A stretch of DNA of 64,000 nucleotides from Halomonas salipaludis (GTDB lineage: Bacteria; Pseudomonadota; Gammaproteobacteria; Pseudomonadales; Halomonadaceae). The notes beneath the pieces are model-generated. The model worked only from the letters and a program-made list of their open reading frames with translations, searched no databases and was not told the DNA's origin. The DNA lies in assembly GCF_002286975.1 (NCBI RefSeq), contig NZ_NSKB01000001.1, positions 560,733-624,732 of the forward strand, read 5' to 3'. Position numbers and translations under genes: made by a program. How positions within the stretch are numbered: position 1 is the first letter of the stretch; every line of letters starts with the position of its first letter. This document shows positions 61,545 to 64,000 of this stretch, piece after piece.

Positions 61545-62117
61545 CTAACGCGCGGCGGCGACGGCCTGCTCGGTTGACGCCGCGGCCCTGGCCTCGGCCA
61601 GGCGTTTGCGAGTCTTGCCGGCACGCGACGGCGGCTGACAGATGCCGCACACGAAATCCTGGCTGGGAGTGTGCGCATGGGCCACGAAGTGACCACCGCA
61701 GCTGGTGCAGGGATTGAGTTCGAGCATGTCGCTTTCGAAGAATCGAATCAGCGTCCAGGCGCGCGTCAGGCCAAGCACCGGCTCGGCCTCGTCGAGGTCG
61801 ACCTGCTCGAGATACAGCCGAAACGCCTTGACGAAGGCCTCCATCCGCTGGCAGCCATGATCCTGCTTGAGGCGAAGGTAAATGTTGTAGAACAGCGAGG
61901 AGTGGACGTTGGGCATCCAGGTGATGAACCAGTCGGTCGAGAACGGCAGCATGCCCTTGGGCGGTGACATGCCGCGCACCTCCTTGTAGAGGCGAATCAA
62001 GCGAGCACGGCTCAGGTCCGTCTCGGTCTCCAGTACCTGCAGACGCGCCCCCAGCTCGATCAGCTCGATGGCCATCTGCACCTGCAGCATTTCGCTGACG
62101 AGGCTCTTGTCCGCCAT
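61545..62117 (-). CDS. flhC: Flagellar master regulator subunit FlhC
   Basis: FlhC joins FlhD as the FlhD4C2 activator of class 2 flagellar genes. The 190-residue protein matches FlhC throughout, including LIELGARLQVLETETDLSRARL in its first third. The four zinc-binding cysteines are in CTSCGG and CGICQPP near residues 140-165. GGAGG lies 7 bp before the ATG at 62117, 2 bp from the flhD stop. Confidence 0.95.
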   Translation of the reverse strand: MADKSLVSEMLQVQMAIELIELGARLQVLETETDLSRARLIRLYKEVRGMSPPKGMLPFSTDWFITWMPNVHSSLFYNIYLRLKQDHGCQRMEAFVKAFRLYLEQVDLDEAEPVLGLTRAWTLIRFFESDMLELNPCTSCGGHFVAHAHTPSQDFVCGICQPPSRAGKTRKRLAEARAAASTEQAVAAAR

Positions 62118-62119
62118 GC

Positions 62120-62449
62120 CTAGCCCTCCTGCAGCGCAGCCGCGCCCGTCGGTGCAGCCGCCATCAGCAGTGAGGCATGGGTCTGGGAGAGCCCCTGCTC
62201 GCGCTGGTTGTGGGTCAGCTTGCGCAGTTGGTCGGCATCCTCGTAGCACAGTCGGCACAGCAGCTGGTTGGTCCGCGACAGCTTGCCGAGCTGTTTGGCA
62301 GAGAGGGTTGCCAACAGCTCGGCCATCTCTTCGGTTAGCTTGAGGCGGAACATCGCCGAGGCGCGGTCTTCGCTCAGCAAACGCTGCACCAGCAGCAGAT
62401 AGGACAGGTTGAGATCCTGGATCTCATCCAGAATGGAATCGGTAGTCAT
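62120..62449 (-). CDS. flhD: Flagellar master regulator subunit FlhD
   Basis: FlhD is the partner of FlhC and the DNA-recognition helper. The 109-residue protein matches FlhD over most of its length (ILDEIQDLNLSYLLLVQRLL, then AMFRLKL and LTHNQREQGLSQTHASLLMA regions). AGGGA lies 9 bp before the ATG. FlhDC is the enteric/peritrichous type of master regulator; a polar-type regulator (FleQ/FlrA) is not in the window. Confidence 0.95.
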   Translation of the reverse strand: MTTDSILDEIQDLNLSYLLLVQRLLSEDRASAMFRLKLTEEMAELLATLSAKQLGKLSRTNQLLCRLCYEDADQLRKLTHNQREQGLSQTHASLLMAAAPTGAAALQEG

Positions 62450-62815
62450 AGTAAGTGTTCCCTGCGTTATTCGTTATAAGGCCGAGCTCTTATGGCTCTG
62501 GGCAGTGCGTAATGCGCCATTGTGCCCTTATTATCTTCGCCCCTCATGATCACTCTTGGGCGATCACTCTTGGGCGCCTGCTCAGTTGTCGGTGATCGAC
62601 ACGAGCTAGGATGTACATAGTTTGAGACTTTTATATGACGCCTTTCAACACCTAGCTTCAGCAGGCTGATGTAAAGGCACTAGACCTTGCTCTGGGTCCA
62701 GTGGCAGAGAGGAATGGAAAAACAGCAGGTTAAGCGAAATTGCAAAATTTGCACGTAGCGATTTAGAGACAACAGGGCGCGCACGCAGAGACAATTTATT
62801 ACAATTTGTCTCTCA
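62450..62815 (-). promoter_or_regulatory. flhDC upstream region with a 14-bp tandem duplication
   Basis: This 366-bp gap has no gene and is AT-richer than its surroundings, as expected for a heavily regulated promoter. GATCACTCTTGGGC is repeated head to tail at 62548-62561 and 62562-62575. No clear -10/-35 pair or CRP site could be fixed by eye. Confidence 0.6.
62787..62813. repeat. Inverted repeat downstream of fhlB
   Basis: AGAGACAA and TTGTCTCT flank an AT-rich centre, and a third copy of AGAGACAA lies at 62765-62772. It sits just after the fhlB stop. No T run follows, so it may be an operator of the flhDC region rather than a terminator. Confidence 0.5.
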
Positions 62816-63103
62816 TTACTGACGGTTTTCTTCCTCCAGGGACAGCTCCCGGGCCCAGATCAGCAACTCGGCAATCACTTCGTAGAGGGTCGAGGGTATC
62901 CGCTCGTCGATATCCAGCTGCATCAACAGGCTGACCAGCTCCGGAGCGTCGTGCACGAAGACCCCCTGGCGTCGCGCCTCGGCGATGATGCGCTCGGCCA
63001 GGTCTCCGTAGCCGCGCGCCAGCACCCGCGGTGCGCCATCGCTCTCCTGATAGGCCAAGGCCACGGCCTGGCGACGCCTGGGTGGCGTAGCACGCTCACT
63101 CAT
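62816..63103 (-). CDS. FlhB C-terminal-domain-like protein (FhlB)
   Basis: This 95-residue protein resembles only the part of FlhB after its NPTH cleavage site: AVALAYQESDGAPRVLARG, GVFVHDAPELVSLL and ERIPSTLYEVIAELLIWA align with FlhB residues 275-350 of this same window. It has no membrane helix and no NPTH. Homologues (FlhX/YlqH/FhlB) can stand in for the FlhB C-terminal domain in some bacteria. It overlaps the upstream fliK-like gene by 8 bp, the usual partner. Confidence 0.88.
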   Translation of the reverse strand: MSERATPPRRRQAVALAYQESDGAPRVLARGYGDLAERIIAEARRQGVFVHDAPELVSLLMQLDIDERIPSTLYEVIAELLIWARELSLEEENRQ

Positions 63104-64000
63104 GACGATCTCCCTCCTCGACGCGCAGACGCGCCAGCAGCGCTACCTCCTGGAAGCCGCGAGCCGTCAATCGGTCACGTAGGCTCTCCTTGCCCTCTTC
63201 CAGGCGCTGGACCACGTCACGGGACACGCTCTCCAGGGTCAGTGCCACCCGCTCGCCTTTGAGGCGCAGATCGACATGGATCTCGCCCAGGGCAGGCAGC
63301 GTCAGCGACAGCGTCGAGTGCCAGGGCGGATCTTCTTCCTCCTGCGCACTGCCCTCCCCACCCTGTGGGGGGGGCTCACGTTCGTCGGGCAGCTGGATCA
63401 TCAGCGCCATGAAGATACCCGACCATACATCCCCCTCCCAGCGCAGTATCGGCGTTACCAGCACCTCCAGCTGGTGGCGGATCAAGCCCTGTAGCAGTTC
63501 GTTTGCCGACTCCGTCAACTGCCCCGCGGCGCGCGAGGCGACTGGCTCAGTGCCTTCCGCCGCCTGGGCAGCGAAAGCTGCGGCGGCCTGGGCAGGCAAG
63601 GCCGGCGGAGCAGTGTTAGACGCGGGTGGCGCTGACGCCAAGGAGCCTGGCGCGGCGAATGATGGCTGTGAAGATAACGGTATATATCCACCTGTACCAA
63701 CTGCGTTGGTCGCACTACCAAGGCCCTGCTGGGCCGCCGGCATGATACCCAGCGGCGCCGACGCAGTACGGCTACCGAGCGGCACGAAGGGGCCGCTGAA
63801 CACCAGGGCTCCACGCGGCGACACCGGCGCCGCCGGCCACTGCATGGCACCACCGCCAGCGGGTGGCGCCAACGCAGCGGATGCCACCTGGGGCGCTCGC
63901 TGCCCCTGACTCAGTTGCATCTGGGGCTGGGCATCCAGCACCTGGCGCGGCAGCTCACCGCGGAACCAGCGCCCCAGGTGGGATTCATAGAACAGGCCGC
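63096..64000 (-). CDS. FliK-like flagellar hook-length control protein, 5' end outside window
   Basis: The reading frame runs through the right edge of the window; the start lies beyond 64000. Near the edge it reads GLFYESHLGRWFRGELPRQ, a segment typical of FliK-like proteins paired with FhlB. A long Ala/Pro-rich linker follows, then a C-terminal domain with VDLRLKGERVALTLESVS and LRDRLTARGFQ, which fits the FliK C-terminal substrate-switch domain. It overlaps fhlB. In many bacteria this pair is additional to the main fliK and flhB. Confidence 0.8.
   Translation of the reverse strand, partial: GLFYESHLGRWFRGELPRQVLDAQPQMQLSQGQRAPQVASAALAPPAGGGAMQWPAAPVSPRGALVFSGPFVPLGSRTASAPLGIMPAAQQGLGSATNAVGTGGYIPLSSQPSFAAPGSLASAPPASNTAPPALPAQAAAAFAAQAAEGTEPVASRAAGQLTESANELLQGLIRHQLEVLVTPILRWEGDVWSGIFMALMIQLPDEREPPPQGGEGSAQEEEDPPWHSTLSLTLPALGEIHVDLRLKGERVALTLESVSRDVVQRLEEGKESLRDRLTARGFQEVALLARLRVEEGDRHE

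Noticed and set aside
61381-61650. A 90-codon extension upstream of motA
   Set aside because: It would translate through a terminator and a sigma-28 promoter. The GTG at 61380 gives the standard MotA N-terminus.
1-64000. tRNA, rRNA, CRISPR array, prophage or insertion sequence
   Set aside because: No cloverleaf-like gene, regular spaced repeats, integrase or transposase was recognised. The interspersed palindromes are not CRISPR because they lack regular spacing.

Overview
The window is high-GC, densely packed gammaproteobacterial chromosome. Gene content (formate dehydrogenase, CIO-type bd oxidase with cydDC, an FlhDC-controlled flagellar/chemotaxis island that also holds flhF, and a family of palindromic intergenic repeats) points to a Halomonas-like member of the Halomonadaceae. 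That assignment is an inference from overall character, not from a marker gene. No rRNA, tRNA, CRISPR array, insertion sequence or prophage gene was seen.

Left third (1-20 kb): the 3' end of a formate dehydrogenase cytochrome b subunit; a DUF1244 protein with molybdenum cofactor genes moaB-moeA; a leftward tusDCB-tusE-acpH cluster for tRNA 2-thiolation and ACP turnover; yccA; the helicase hrpB with a GntR regulator; a RutR-like TetR regulator; and the purine catabolic operon xdhA-xdhB-xdhC-guaD. The xdhA promoter carries a near-perfect RutR-type palindrome over its -35 box, and a weaker copy lies upstream of the separate adenine deaminase gene. So adenine, guanine, hypoxanthine and xanthine breakdown may share one regulator. 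The two molybdoenzymes (formate and xanthine dehydrogenase) flank the cofactor genes. A di-haem cytochrome c peroxidase, a GNAT acetyltransferase and an unknown membrane-anchored protein follow.

Middle (20-38 kb): adenine deaminase; a leftward operon cydA-cydB-cydD-cydC (cyanide-insensitive-type bd oxidase plus its assembly transporter); a phosphonate/phosphite-type ABC transporter phnD-phnC-phnE-phnE with a large stem-loop after phnD and a Pho-box-like site upstream; a Ca/Na antiporter; the divergent pqiA-pqiB-pqiC envelope lipid-transport operon; a helix-hairpin-helix protein; an RhlE-type DEAD-box RNA helicase; and a putative zinc metallopeptidase.

Right (38.5-64 kb): one leftward flagellar/chemotaxis island. 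Reading from the right it runs fliK-like, fhlB, flhD, flhC, motA, motB, cheA, cheW, three chemoreceptors, cheR, cheB, a fourth chemoreceptor, cheY, cheZ, flhB, flhA, flhF, a FlhG/FleN-like remnant, flhE, fliA. The order flhDC-motAB-cheAW-receptors-cheRB-cheYZ-flhBA-flhE is the enteric one. Into it flhF and a P-loop-less FlhG-like gene, normally markers of polar flagellates, are inserted between flhA and flhE. Three sigma-28 (FliA) promoters can be read directly.

The most distinctive features are: (1) four copies of a long palindromic repeat, in two size classes, whose arms differ by compensating changes; (2) the hybrid flagellar locus with a FlhF carrying a roughly 360-residue extra C-terminal region beside a small FlhG-like protein that keeps the DQAxxLR motif but lacks an ATP-binding loop; and (3) the operator sites that tie the TetR gene to purine catabolism.
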